Below, in pieces: positions 43,050 to 51,209 of a stretch of DNA of 64,000 nucleotides. The position numbers and the translations under genes were made by a program. The notes beneath the pieces were generated by a model. That model was not told the DNA's origin and searched no databases. It saw nothing but the letters and a program-made list of their open reading frames with translations. The stretch lies in the NCBI RefSeq assembly GCF_011683955.1, contig NZ_JAAQPI010000011.1:273691-337690 (forward strand). The letters are read 5' to 3'. Position 1 is the stretch's first letter; every line of letters begins with the position of its first letter. The stretch is from Pseudomaricurvus alkylphenolicus. GTDB taxonomy: Bacteria; Pseudomonadota; Gammaproteobacteria; Pseudomonadales; Cellvibrionaceae.

Positions 43050-44812
43050 AATGGTTTCACTTCGGCAGTAGCCCCCAAACTCTGCCGCACCTGGTACACA
43101 GGTTCACCGGCAAGATAGGTAGCCGCCACCCGACGCTGGCGAATGCTGGCGTCAAGCGGTCGTGGCAGTGTGCCGTCAAGAATGACAAAGTCAGCCCACT
43201 TGCCCAAGGCAATACTGCCAATTTCGCTGCCCCAACCGGTCATATTGGCACCCGCCTGGGTGTAAGCGAAAAGCGCCTCATCGAAGGTCAGGGCGTTGTG
43301 GGATTGCCAGGGTTTGCCGCGACGCTCGCGTAACACCGCATCGCCAAGTTGTGACAGCGGGTCGAGCATGGCTGTGGGCCAGTCGCTGCCCAGCACCAGA
43401 TTGACACCGTTATTGAGCATCGATTTCCAGGCGTAGGCATGGGGCTCACGTTGGGTACCGATACGTTCGAGGATATAGTCACCGGCGACTCCGTGATTGG
43501 GTTGCATGGAGGCAGTCACATCCAGCTTGTGAAAACGCTGCGTGTCTTCGGGATCGAGCACCTCAATATGTTCAATGCGATTGGGGTAGGCAACCCTGTC
43601 CGTCGAGGCGGCAAAGGCATCTAGGGTGTGGCTGACACTGCGATCGCCAATGGCGTGCACCGCCACGGGAAAGCCCTGGCTGTTGGCTTGAGCAACCATA
43701 TCCCGGAGAATGGCCTGGGCGAAAAACGGATCTCCCAGCAACGACGGGCGATCGCTGTAGGGAGCCTTGAGCGCTGCCGTGTAGGTGGAAAGCACGCCAT
43801 CGTAAGCCACTTTGACGTAGCCAAACTGCAGCAGCGGACCTTGAGGATCTCTGCTCTCATAGGCCGACACCCGCTCGCGCACCTTATCTCTCTCCCCGGC
43901 GAAGCTGCGCATCAATTCGGCTGGCGGTCTGGAATCACCATCCTCTCCCATATTGGCAAATGCACCAAACCAGACCCGTAAGGAAAGCTCGTCGCGCTCC
44001 ATCAACTGCAGATACTGCTGCAACTGTTGAGCACTGGCCATATCGTGCACACTGGTAATACCCATGCTGTTGACGTAGCGCACCGTGTCCCGCAGCCCCA
44101 GTTTCATATTGCGGGCATTGTCCGCAAAGGGCGCCGACGCCATCACCAGTCCCATGGCGGTTTCTTTCAAGATGCCACTCGGCTGGCCGCTGCTGGCGTC
44201 CTTCACAATTTCACCGCCTTCAGGGGATGGTGTGTCGGCGGTGATGCCGGCCAACTCCAGTACCTTGCTGTTGACCCAGGCGGAATGGTAATCAATATCC
44301 CGGAGCATAACCGGGCGGTCTGGGACTATTGCATCCAAGTCTTCTCGGGTGGGCAGCACGCCGTTTTCGCCCAGGGTGTAGTCCCAGCGGCCTCCTAGCA
44401 GCCACATTCCCGGCGGCAGTTTGCGGTCCGCTTCAGCGATGGCGTCCAGCCACTCTTGCTTGGTTTTCAAACCATAGAGATCCACGCCCTGAACCAGCTC
44501 AATACCCAATTGCAGGTGGGTATGTCCGTCCACCAGCCCAGGAATCACCGTCTTGCCCTCCAGGTCGACCACCCGAGTGTCAGCCCCGATCAGGGCCTTG
44601 ACCTCGCGCTCGGAGCCGACACGGATAAATTTTCCATCCTTTACCGCCAGAGCCCGCGCCCTTGCCTGTTCGGGGTTGGCCGTGCGCACGTCGGCGTTTA
44701 CCAGCACCAGATCAGCACTGGCCAGCGCTACTGAACTCAATCCCGCTAACAACACCCCCGCCGATACTCGTTTGAGGGTGCGCAACAGTTTGAAATGATT
44801 TCCTTTGTTCAT
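43040..44812 (-). CDS. Exported amidohydrolase family 3 (YtcJ-like)
   Basis: 590 residues from ATG 44812 with a signal peptide (SAGVLLAGLSSVALASAD). Metal-dependent hydrolase motifs: VDGHTHLQLG near 100 (HxH), NSKVLELAGI, VAVHAIGDRSV (His), RIEHIEVLDPED (His) and the metal Asp in LGSDWPTAMLDP. These enzymes hydrolyse cyclic or linear amides in the cytoplasm or periplasm; here the signal peptide puts it in the periplasm. It follows the TonB receptor gene on the same strand, so the receptor may import its substrate. A strong terminator lies between the two genes, implying lower or separate expression. The end overlaps the antiporter gene by 10 bases. Confidence 0.9.
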   Translation of the reverse strand: MNKGNHFKLLRTLKRVSAGVLLAGLSSVALASADLVLVNADVRTANPEQARARALAVKDGKFIRVGSEREVKALIGADTRVVDLEGKTVIPGLVDGHTHLQLGIELVQGVDLYGLKTKQEWLDAIAEADRKLPPGMWLLGGRWDYTLGENGVLPTREDLDAIVPDRPVMLRDIDYHSAWVNSKVLELAGITADTPSPEGGEIVKDASSGQPSGILKETAMGLVMASAPFADNARNMKLGLRDTVRYVNSMGITSVHDMASAQQLQQYLQLMERDELSLRVWFGAFANMGEDGDSRPPAELMRSFAGERDKVRERVSAYESRDPQGPLLQFGYVKVAYDGVLSTYTAALKAPYSDRPSLLGDPFFAQAILRDMVAQANSQGFPVAVHAIGDRSVSHTLDAFAASTDRVAYPNRIEHIEVLDPEDTQRFHKLDVTASMQPNHGVAGDYILERIGTQREPHAYAWKSMLNNGVNLVLGSDWPTAMLDPLSQLGDAVLRERRGKPWQSHNALTFDEALFAYTQAGANMTGWGSEIGSIALGKWADFVILDGTLPRPLDASIRQRRVAATYLAGEPVYQVRQSLGATAEVKPFYP

Positions 44813-44870
44813 AGCAATACCACAATGTCACAGTTGTCCAGACTCGCTGAACCACTTCATTAAAATGATG

Positions 44871-44893
44871 AAAAAAGGGGCTCCGAAGAGCCC
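44871..44893 (-). terminator. Intrinsic terminator after the TonB receptor gene
   Basis: On the minus strand GGGCTC-TTCG-GAGCCC is followed by CTTTTTT. It is the end of the TonB receptor transcript, 12 bases past the stop codon. The amidohydrolase start is 60 bases further on. Confidence 0.88.
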
Positions 44894-44904
44894 AGAGAGG
44901 AGTC

Positions 44905-47376
44905 TTATTCCCAGCGATAACCGAAGGACACGCCGACGGTGCGCGGCCGGGAAATATACTGGCGGTTGTAGTCCTGAGACTGGTCGAGAATCTGGCCGGA
45001 TACGCCGTCCTCGTTACCAAGGTTGTTGACAAACAGACCCGCGCGCCAGCGATCACCGCTCAGATTGGCCGACAGGTTCCAGACCTGGAAGTCATCAAGC
45101 ACCGTAAACCCGGCCTGGCTGGTGTCGACCACCACCTGACCAATGGCACTGTCGTAAATCTTGTCGCTGACGGTGGTGGTCACCTGGTCGCGATAGAAAC
45201 CGTCGAGATGCAGATGCAACTCCATACCGCTGTCCAGCTGCTTGAAGTAATCCAGTGACAGCGACAGCTGGTGTTCGGGCACTCCGGGCAGACGGTTGCC
45301 CGCTTCCCCCACGGTTCTCTCCACCACAAAGTCATCACGCAATTCAGCGTCCACATAACCGTAACCGACAACTGCACTGAGGTTTTCCGTCAACTGCGTG
45401 TTAATCTCCAGTTCCAGCCCGCGAGAGCGAGCGTCACCGCCGTTAATCACGAACGGAAAGGCGCCGGGATCCGTAAACGCATCCAGTTGCACATCCTGCC
45501 AGTCGATATTGTAGAGCGAGAAGGTATAACTGGTGGTGTCGCCCAGGCGCCCTTTCACCCCGGCCTCGATATTGGTGGCGTTATCGGAGTCGAACGTCAG
45601 CAGCGAACCGTCTGCTTCACAGAGGCCGCAGTCGCCGATGGCCAGGCCGTTGGCACCACCGTGGCGGAATCCCTCGGCCCAGGTAAAGTAGACCATGGTG
45701 TTCTCATTGAGGTCGTAGGAGGAATTGAATTTGTAAATGGCATCTTCGAAATCAGCCGCGGTATCCACTGTCAGAGTGCCGGACGGATCCAGACCGTCGG
45801 AGGAACAATACGGGCCGCATATGGGGAGCTGTTGGGTCAGTTCCTGCTCGAAGTCCTGCCAGAACTGGCGCATGCCGACGGTCATCTGCCAGGCATCGGT
45901 GATGTGGTAAGTGAGTTCACCAAATACGGCCAGGTCCTCGAAGCTCACCTCGCGATCAAAACCGAAAACATAGTCGGCCATGCTGCGGTCGCTGGGACGC
46001 GGCGCACCGTTGTACAGCATGATGAAGTCGGCAAAGCTGTCGAAGGCACCGGGGGCTCCAAACAGGTCGCTGATCACCGCCCCCGAACCGGGAAGATCGG
46101 CCCAGGCGGCAAAGCCGTGCATCAATTGCGGCTGCATAGTGACGCCCAGGCGCTGGTCGCGATAGAAGGCACCCACTACCCAATCCAGGTCGCCATCGCC
46201 GTTGGATACCAGGCGGAATTCCTGGGTCAGGGAGCGATCCCTGGCGCTCTCGGTCAAGGAGGACAGCACGCGGGGAAAGCCACCATAGGTCACCGGGCTG
46301 GCAGCGACGTTTTCCATAAAACCGGTGCCGTCGCGCAGTGATTGCGACTCATTGTCATAGTAGGAGGTCGAAGAACTGAAGGAGGCAAAACCCACATCGG
46401 CACTGATGTCGACGCTGACCAGATCCACTTCCCGTTCCAGCGGCGAGGAGATGGCCAGGTTGTGTTCGTTGTTCAGTCCCGTGGTCTGAACGCTGTAGTC
46501 GTCGGAGTTTTCCTCCTGGCGGTGATAGGTGAACAGGGCTTCGACATCGTCGTTGATATTCCACAGCAGCGACGAGCGCAGGTAGCGCAGATCGGCGCTG
46601 TCAACGTCCTCGGCACTGTGATAAGCGAGACCACTGTTGAGCGGATCTTCAGGCGAGGCCAGCAGCGGCTGGCCATTGGCGTCAAAGGTGGCCAATTGAC
46701 TGGCGTCGATAAAGCCTCCAACCTCTTCGTAACCAAGGCCGATGCGCAGTGCCAGGTCTTCACTCAATGGCAAATTGAAGACGCCGTCGACACTGTAGTT
46801 CTGCTCCGAGGAATCATCGGTAAAGGAAAGCTTTCCGGACACATCGGCGGTTGTCTCCTGAGAGTCCGGTTTTCTGTGGATCAACCGCAAGGTGCCACCC
46901 ATGGAACCGGATCCATAGAGCGTGCCCTGGGGACCGCGCAGCACTTCCACACGCTCAATGTCATGGAGCTTGAGATTGACGAACATCGGGGTTTCGTCAA
47001 CGTAGGTGGACACCAGCGGTACGGTCAGGTTAGGCACAGTACTGCTGGCCGCGGAGCTGTTGGTATTCAGGCCACGAATAATCAGATTGCTGTTGATACC
47101 ACTGGCGCGTGGGCCGAGGTCGGCGCTGGTCAATCCGGGGATCATTCGGGTCAGGGACTGCAAGTCACTGACGCCGGCATTGGCGATGGCATCACCGGAA
47201 ACAGCGGAAATATTATAGGGGATGTCTTCAACCGACTGCGCCCTGCGGGTGGCGGTCACCATAATTTCTTCCAGCTCGAAAGCCTGGGCGGCGTTCGCTG
47301 GTGCGATATGCACACCGGATATGGCGGCGATCAGGGCTGCGGACAGTGAAGTGCGATGAAATACAGTTTTCGTCAT
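44905..47376 (-). CDS. TonB-dependent outer-membrane receptor
   Basis: 823 residues from ATG 47376, which has GCAGGAGAG just upstream. Signal peptide to about APANAAQA, then a TonB box-like LEEIMVTATRR, a plug domain (about 45-165: VEDIPYNISAVSG, VEVLRGPQGTLYGSGSMGGT) and a 22-strand barrel. The pattern of IIRGLN and GSGSMGGTLRLI is that of receptors for carbohydrates or aromatic compounds rather than siderophores. Unusually, the protein ends GYRWE, one charged residue after the aromatic terminus. An AraC gene just upstream and 21-bp direct repeats in between suggest substrate-induced expression. Its ribosome site also pairs with the core of the window's sRNA family. Confidence 0.93.
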   Translation of the reverse strand: MTKTVFHRTSLSAALIAAISGVHIAPANAAQAFELEEIMVTATRRAQSVEDIPYNISAVSGDAIANAGVSDLQSLTRMIPGLTSADLGPRASGINSNLIIRGLNTNSSAASSTVPNLTVPLVSTYVDETPMFVNLKLHDIERVEVLRGPQGTLYGSGSMGGTLRLIHRKPDSQETTADVSGKLSFTDDSSEQNYSVDGVFNLPLSEDLALRIGLGYEEVGGFIDASQLATFDANGQPLLASPEDPLNSGLAYHSAEDVDSADLRYLRSSLLWNINDDVEALFTYHRQEENSDDYSVQTTGLNNEHNLAISSPLEREVDLVSVDISADVGFASFSSSTSYYDNESQSLRDGTGFMENVAASPVTYGGFPRVLSSLTESARDRSLTQEFRLVSNGDGDLDWVVGAFYRDQRLGVTMQPQLMHGFAAWADLPGSGAVISDLFGAPGAFDSFADFIMLYNGAPRPSDRSMADYVFGFDREVSFEDLAVFGELTYHITDAWQMTVGMRQFWQDFEQELTQQLPICGPYCSSDGLDPSGTLTVDTAADFEDAIYKFNSSYDLNENTMVYFTWAEGFRHGGANGLAIGDCGLCEADGSLLTFDSDNATNIEAGVKGRLGDTTSYTFSLYNIDWQDVQLDAFTDPGAFPFVINGGDARSRGLELEINTQLTENLSAVVGYGYVDAELRDDFVVERTVGEAGNRLPGVPEHQLSLSLDYFKQLDSGMELHLHLDGFYRDQVTTTVSDKIYDSAIGQVVVDTSQAGFTVLDDFQVWNLSANLSGDRWRAGLFVNNLGNEDGVSGQILDQSQDYNRQYISRPRTVGVSFGYRWE

Positions 47377-47496
47377 TATGCTCTCCTGCTAGTGACAGCC
47401 CCACCAGAGTGTTTGATTGACAATGGCCTTGGGCCGGCACGCTTTTTTTTGTATGACCTCCGAAAAGGCTGAAACTAGGTTACCAACCTCGGGGCA

Positions 47497-47538
47497 GCGA
47501 AAGTTTTGACGAACTCGGCAAAAGTTTTGCTAAATCCG
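47497..47538. promoter_or_regulatory. 21-bp direct repeats, likely AraC-type operator
   Basis: Two head-to-tail copies, GCGAAAGTTTTGACGAACTC and GCAAAAGTTTTGCTAAATCC (each plus G), exactly 21 bases apart and followed by a partial third GCAATAG. They lie about 120-160 bases upstream of the TonB receptor start. AraC-family activators bind such half-sites spaced by two helical turns. Confidence 0.7.
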
Positions 47539-47633
47539 GCAATAGAGCGTGAATGAGGAAAACAGCGGCACGGAATGCCGCCGGGTCTCCCCTGTTTGGG
47601 GGATTGAAGGCCAGCCGTTTATGAATATGAAAA

Positions 47634-48653
47634 CTAACTCTTTAGTTCCAATTTTCTATAAGCGTTGGGTGTCAGGCCAAACTGACGCCGGAAGGCGGTG
47701 ACGAAATTGCAGGCATGCTCATAACCGAGCTGCCAGGCCACCTGATTGATATGAAGGTCTTCACGGGCCAGCAGCGATTTGGCCTCCTCCATTCTCTCGC
47801 GTAGCAGGTACTCGCGGATGGATAGACCGTAGTACTGCTTGAAGCGTTCGGACAGGGTGCCTCTGGTCATGCCGAGGTTACTGGCCAGCTCATCAAGGCT
47901 GGGAGGGACGGACAGGTCACCCACCAGCGCAGAGCGGACCTTATCCAGCTGCTCCATATCCCGTTCCTGCAGCGGTCGGCGTGAACTCCCCCTTTCCCGT
48001 CGCTGCAAGAGGCCCATCGTCAGGCACACCAGCTCTGCGCACTTGGCCTCCAGAAAACGTTCGCGTAAGGCGCCGGAAAAGTCCGTGGACGTCAGTGTCT
48101 TCAAACACTGGTGCAGCTCGGCACTCAGGGGCAGGGCCAGAACCGTACCTATGTCCTCTGCCATACAGGTGGAGCGCAACAGGTGCGGCATGGTCGCCGG
48201 ATCCCCATTGAAGAAATCTTCCAGGAGCCTCTCCCAGCGAATCAGCACCTCCACCAGCACATACTTGACCCCACCACGGCAGAAGTCTTCCAGGGCTCTG
48301 TCTTCGGGGTAGTAAGTAATGCTGCAGGTACCTTCGACAGTTTGATACTCGGAGCCATCCTCCTCGGTAATCTGCGAGCCGCCGCCGAGATGAAAAATGC
48401 AGCTGACGTAGCCACCCAGGGTACAGACGCTGACGCGGTTGTCCCGCAGTATGTCCACATCCACCAAACGCAGCAGCACACCATCGCTGATGCGAATATA
48501 CTGTTCATAACCCAGCTCATCGTCATCGTCGTGATGAATCCGAAAGCGAGGGTAGCGGGACAGCAGTGACGCCGCTTCCGTATAGCCCAGATTCTCAAAC
48601 TCGACGATATCGTCACTCAGGAGCCTGGCAAAGACTGAGTTGGAATTCTGCAT
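47634..48653 (-). CDS. AraC-family transcriptional regulator
   Basis: 339 residues from ATG 48653. The C-terminal HTH pair is at about 245-335 (LASNLGMTRGTLSERFKQYYG, LHINQVAWQLGYEHACNFVTAFRRQFG with the closing LTPNAYRK). The N-terminal 200 residues form the ligand-binding or dimerisation part, with no clear cupin motif. Directly upstream of and co-oriented with the TonB receptor and amidohydrolase; the direct repeats between suggest it activates the receptor. Ligand unknown. Confidence 0.92.
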   Translation of the reverse strand: MQNSNSVFARLLSDDIVEFENLGYTEAASLLSRYPRFRIHHDDDDELGYEQYIRISDGVLLRLVDVDILRDNRVSVCTLGGYVSCIFHLGGGSQITEEDGSEYQTVEGTCSITYYPEDRALEDFCRGGVKYVLVEVLIRWERLLEDFFNGDPATMPHLLRSTCMAEDIGTVLALPLSAELHQCLKTLTSTDFSGALRERFLEAKCAELVCLTMGLLQRRERGSSRRPLQERDMEQLDKVRSALVGDLSVPPSLDELASNLGMTRGTLSERFKQYYGLSIREYLLRERMEEAKSLLAREDLHINQVAWQLGYEHACNFVTAFRRQFGLTPNAYRKLELKS

Positions 48654-48858
48654 GGCACAAGCCCGGTCAGGTAAGCAGTTGTAATGATCCAGCTATGCTA
48701 ACGCAAATGATAAGGGCGCGCCTATGGACATTGTGCCCTTTCATGGATGCATCCTGTGGGGCTCACAGGCAGAATCGGACTGTCGGGAAATCGTTCTTGC
48801 CGATATGCGGCAATACCGGCGAAGATTTGGTCCATTTTAGTTGGTGAGCGGCTGGTTG

Positions 48859-49710
48859 CTAAAGTGCTTCGTCGCGTAACCGCTCCTGGCGGGCCTGTTC
48901 CTCTGCCAAAACCGCCTTGATTTCCTCCATCACAGAATCCACATCCGCGAGATTGTCGTCGTCTTCAAATGTACCACTAAGCTGTGTTTCCGGAGTTAAT
49001 TCGCCTTCTTCATAAAGCGCCCACATTTCATCGGCGTATCGGGTGTTCAGCAAGTCAGGTGCGAATAAACCGTAATAGCGATTCATATTGTCGATGTCGC
49101 GGCAAAGCATGGCACGTGCGTTGTTGTTGGCAGCTGCGTTCACCGCTTGTGGCAAATCGATGATAACCGGACCATATTCATCAACGAGCACGTTAAACTC
49201 AGACAGGTCACCATGGATCAGACCAGCGATCAGCATAAGCATAATGTAATGCATCATCAGGGCGTGGTCTTCTCGGGCCTGATCTGCAGACATCGTCACT
49301 TCGCCCAGCCTCGGGGCGGCATCGCCGTCTTCATCGGCGACCAGTTCCATCAGCAGCACGCCGTCGAAACATCCATAGGGCTGTGGCACTCTCACGCCGG
49401 CAGCGGCAAGGCGATACAGGGCATCTACCTCGGCATTCTGCCAGACTTCTTCCTGTTGACGGCGTCCAAATTTCGAACCCTTTTCCATCGCTCGGGCGCG
49501 GCGGCTGTTACGGACCTTACGGCCCTCCTGATATTGTGCGGCCTTTTTGAAGCTACGTTTTGCAGCCTCCTTGTACACCTTGGCGCAGCGAATTTCCGAA
49601 TTACAGCGCACCACAAAGACATCGGCCTCCTTGCCGCTCATCAAGCGGTACAGTACTTCGTCGACAATGCCGTCATCAATCAGCGGTTGTATGCGTTTTG
49701 GGGCTTTCAT
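48859..49710 (-). CDS. RIO1-type serine/threonine protein kinase
   Basis: 283 residues. RIO motifs: SGKEADVFVV as the flexible P-loop, Lys44 in CAKVYK, the RIO insert rich in basic residues (KVRNSRRARAMEKGSKFGRR), catalytic HGDLSEFNV (Asp168) and metal-binding IIDLPQAV (Asp185). Bacterial RIO proteins probably act as ATPases or kinases in ribosome or stress functions. The tail after 240 is acidic. The start has no clear ribosome site. A fragment of this gene is duplicated at 55108-55345. Confidence 0.93.
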   Translation of the reverse strand: MKAPKRIQPLIDDGIVDEVLYRLMSGKEADVFVVRCNSEIRCAKVYKEAAKRSFKKAAQYQEGRKVRNSRRARAMEKGSKFGRRQQEEVWQNAEVDALYRLAAAGVRVPQPYGCFDGVLLMELVADEDGDAAPRLGEVTMSADQAREDHALMMHYIMLMLIAGLIHGDLSEFNVLVDEYGPVIIDLPQAVNAAANNNARAMLCRDIDNMNRYYGLFAPDLLNTRYADEMWALYEEGELTPETQLSGTFEDDDNLADVDSVMEEIKAVLAEEQARQERLRDEAL

Positions 49711-50280
49711 TTGGGGTGTGTTTGGACCGAGTGAGTATTGAGATAGACAAGCGGCACAGTGTATTGCAAATTCGAGCCAGGCAATAGCTATCAGGTCCCC
49801 GAAATGTCTGGATTGGCGGTAGAGCTATGTTCTGCCGATGGGTTGGTCGTATTTTGACCATCTTGGTCTTTTGTTGTTATTGAGCATGGTCGCCTCCGAG
49901 TATCTTAGTGAAAGTTGCAGGAGACGCCGGAAAGGTGCCCCCATATAAGATACCCAGAGAGACGCAATCAAACCGGTAAGAATATTAAGAGACATCTTAC
50001 GGGCTCATTTGGATTGCTTACTATTATTGATGTTCGTTACGTCAGAGGCGCTCTCGATGACAAATAGAATGTTGAGGCAGAGTCTGCAGCCATCTGCAGA
50101 GTATTCACTGAATCAAAAATTGTACTTGGCAGAAACATCAACACGGTAATTAAGTGGATGGTCTTCTTAAATTCAAGCAGGCCAAAATTGCTATTTGTAC
50201 GAGGGGAGGAGCAGATCAAAACACTGATTACCTACAAGAGTGGGAGCAATCCAGGTACCAGTATCTTGATTTAGGGCTGC
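49711..50280. other. Intergenic region without recognisable genes
   Basis: 570 AT-richer bases between the RIO gene start and the end of the VPLP-CTERM gene. A 60-residue minus-strand frame (50037-50219) has no ribosome site and no motif. I see no repeats or terminators of note. Confidence 0.5.
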
Positions 50281-50970
50281 TCACACAACCTGATGGCTGG
50301 AAGCCTTTCGTCTAGCAAAGCCAAACAAGCCCATAAGGCCGCCGCCAAGTAACCACAGAGACGATGGCAGGGGTACTGATGATACTTCGGCACTTGTGAT
50401 GTGGGCAAACATTGGTTCCCACTCAAATGCGCCGCCTTCCAGTTCCATTTGGATAGTGACGTAAGACTGATCTAAGTCGAAAGAATCCAGGGGGATGTCT
50501 CCAACGGGGAGAGCGTTGGATAACGCATCAGCATCGTTGTAATCATAAAGCACCAGTCCGATGGCCAGTCTGTTAATGTCGAACAGGCTTTCCAATGTAG
50601 GGATCGAAGGTTGATTAGGGCTGTTTTCCAATATAAATCTATCCCATTGTCGCCCAAATGAATCTATATGATCGTTAGTGACTTCTGAACGGCCATTCGT
50701 GCCATAGGCGAACACTCCACCCATGGTGATCTCATATTCAATCAAAGGAGAATAATAGAAGTACCTGTCATCATCGAATTCTATCGATCCTGAAATCTCA
50801 GCAGGATCATAGACAAATGTAGATGTCATTAGGTCGCCGAGTGAAACCAGTGGCGAGAATATTGGATCTATTTGCGTGACGGTCCCCTCAACTTTGATCT
50901 GTATTGGGGATGAAAAAACGGCAAAGCTAGAGAGTAAACATATCGAAGCGATCAGTCCCTGAAATTTCAT
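50281..50970 (-). CDS. Exported protein with VPLP-CTERM sorting signal
   Basis: 229 residues from ATG 50970, with AAGGA nine bases upstream and a signal peptide (LIASICLLSSFAVFSSP). The body is beta-rich and acidic (IDPIFSPLVSLGDLM, FVYDPAEISGSIEFDD), matching the style of exosortase-targeted proteins. The end VPLPSSLWLLGGGLMGLFGF-ARRK is a PEP-CTERM-like signal of the VPLP subtype: motif, membrane helix, then basic residues. It should be processed by an exosortase, which is not in this window. Function of the mature part unknown. Confidence 0.88.
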   Translation of the reverse strand: MKFQGLIASICLLSSFAVFSSPIQIKVEGTVTQIDPIFSPLVSLGDLMTSTFVYDPAEISGSIEFDDDRYFYYSPLIEYEITMGGVFAYGTNGRSEVTNDHIDSFGRQWDRFILENSPNQPSIPTLESLFDINRLAIGLVLYDYNDADALSNALPVGDIPLDSFDLDQSYVTIQMELEGGAFEWEPMFAHITSAEVSSVPLPSSLWLLGGGLMGLFGFARRKASSHQVV

Positions 50971-51054
50971 CCTGCGTTTTCCTTTTTCCTGACAATCATT
51001 CCGTTGTATGGATGGAAGAAAGTTAGCAGGTGTAGAGCTTTGGCGCAAGTTTCA

Positions 51055-51125
51055 TTGTGTTGGGCACCTTCAGCCGCCCACCCCGGCAACCAACTCATCC
51101 CGAGCGGTATCACAACGCTTGGCAA
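51055..51125 (-). pseudogene. Relic of a GST-like gene
   Basis: Reading the minus strand gives KRCDTARDELVAGVGG, then after a one-base shift RLKVP. The same words occur in the longer relic at 61891-62062 (TKRSDTARDELVTGGG-RLKVPCL). The block is out of frame, has a stop and lacks both ends, so it is a decayed fragment. Confidence 0.55.
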
Positions 51126-51209
51126 AGCAAGCACATAAAGCCACGTTTTGATTCGAAACTGGCATTCCAGTAGAATCCGCACCGGTCACACTTCAAAGGG
51201 AATTGTTCC

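Noticed and set aside
45271..46341. Plus-strand ORF of 356 codons
   Set aside because: Antisense shadow of the TonB receptor barrel; no ribosome site or motif.
46342..47349. Plus-strand ORF of 335 codons
   Set aside because: Lies entirely opposite the TonB receptor gene, is Gly/Val/His-rich with no domain, and is an antisense shadow.
50037..50219. 60-codon minus-strand ORF in the gap after the RIO gene
   Set aside because: No ribosome site, no motif; kept only as part of the intergenic description.
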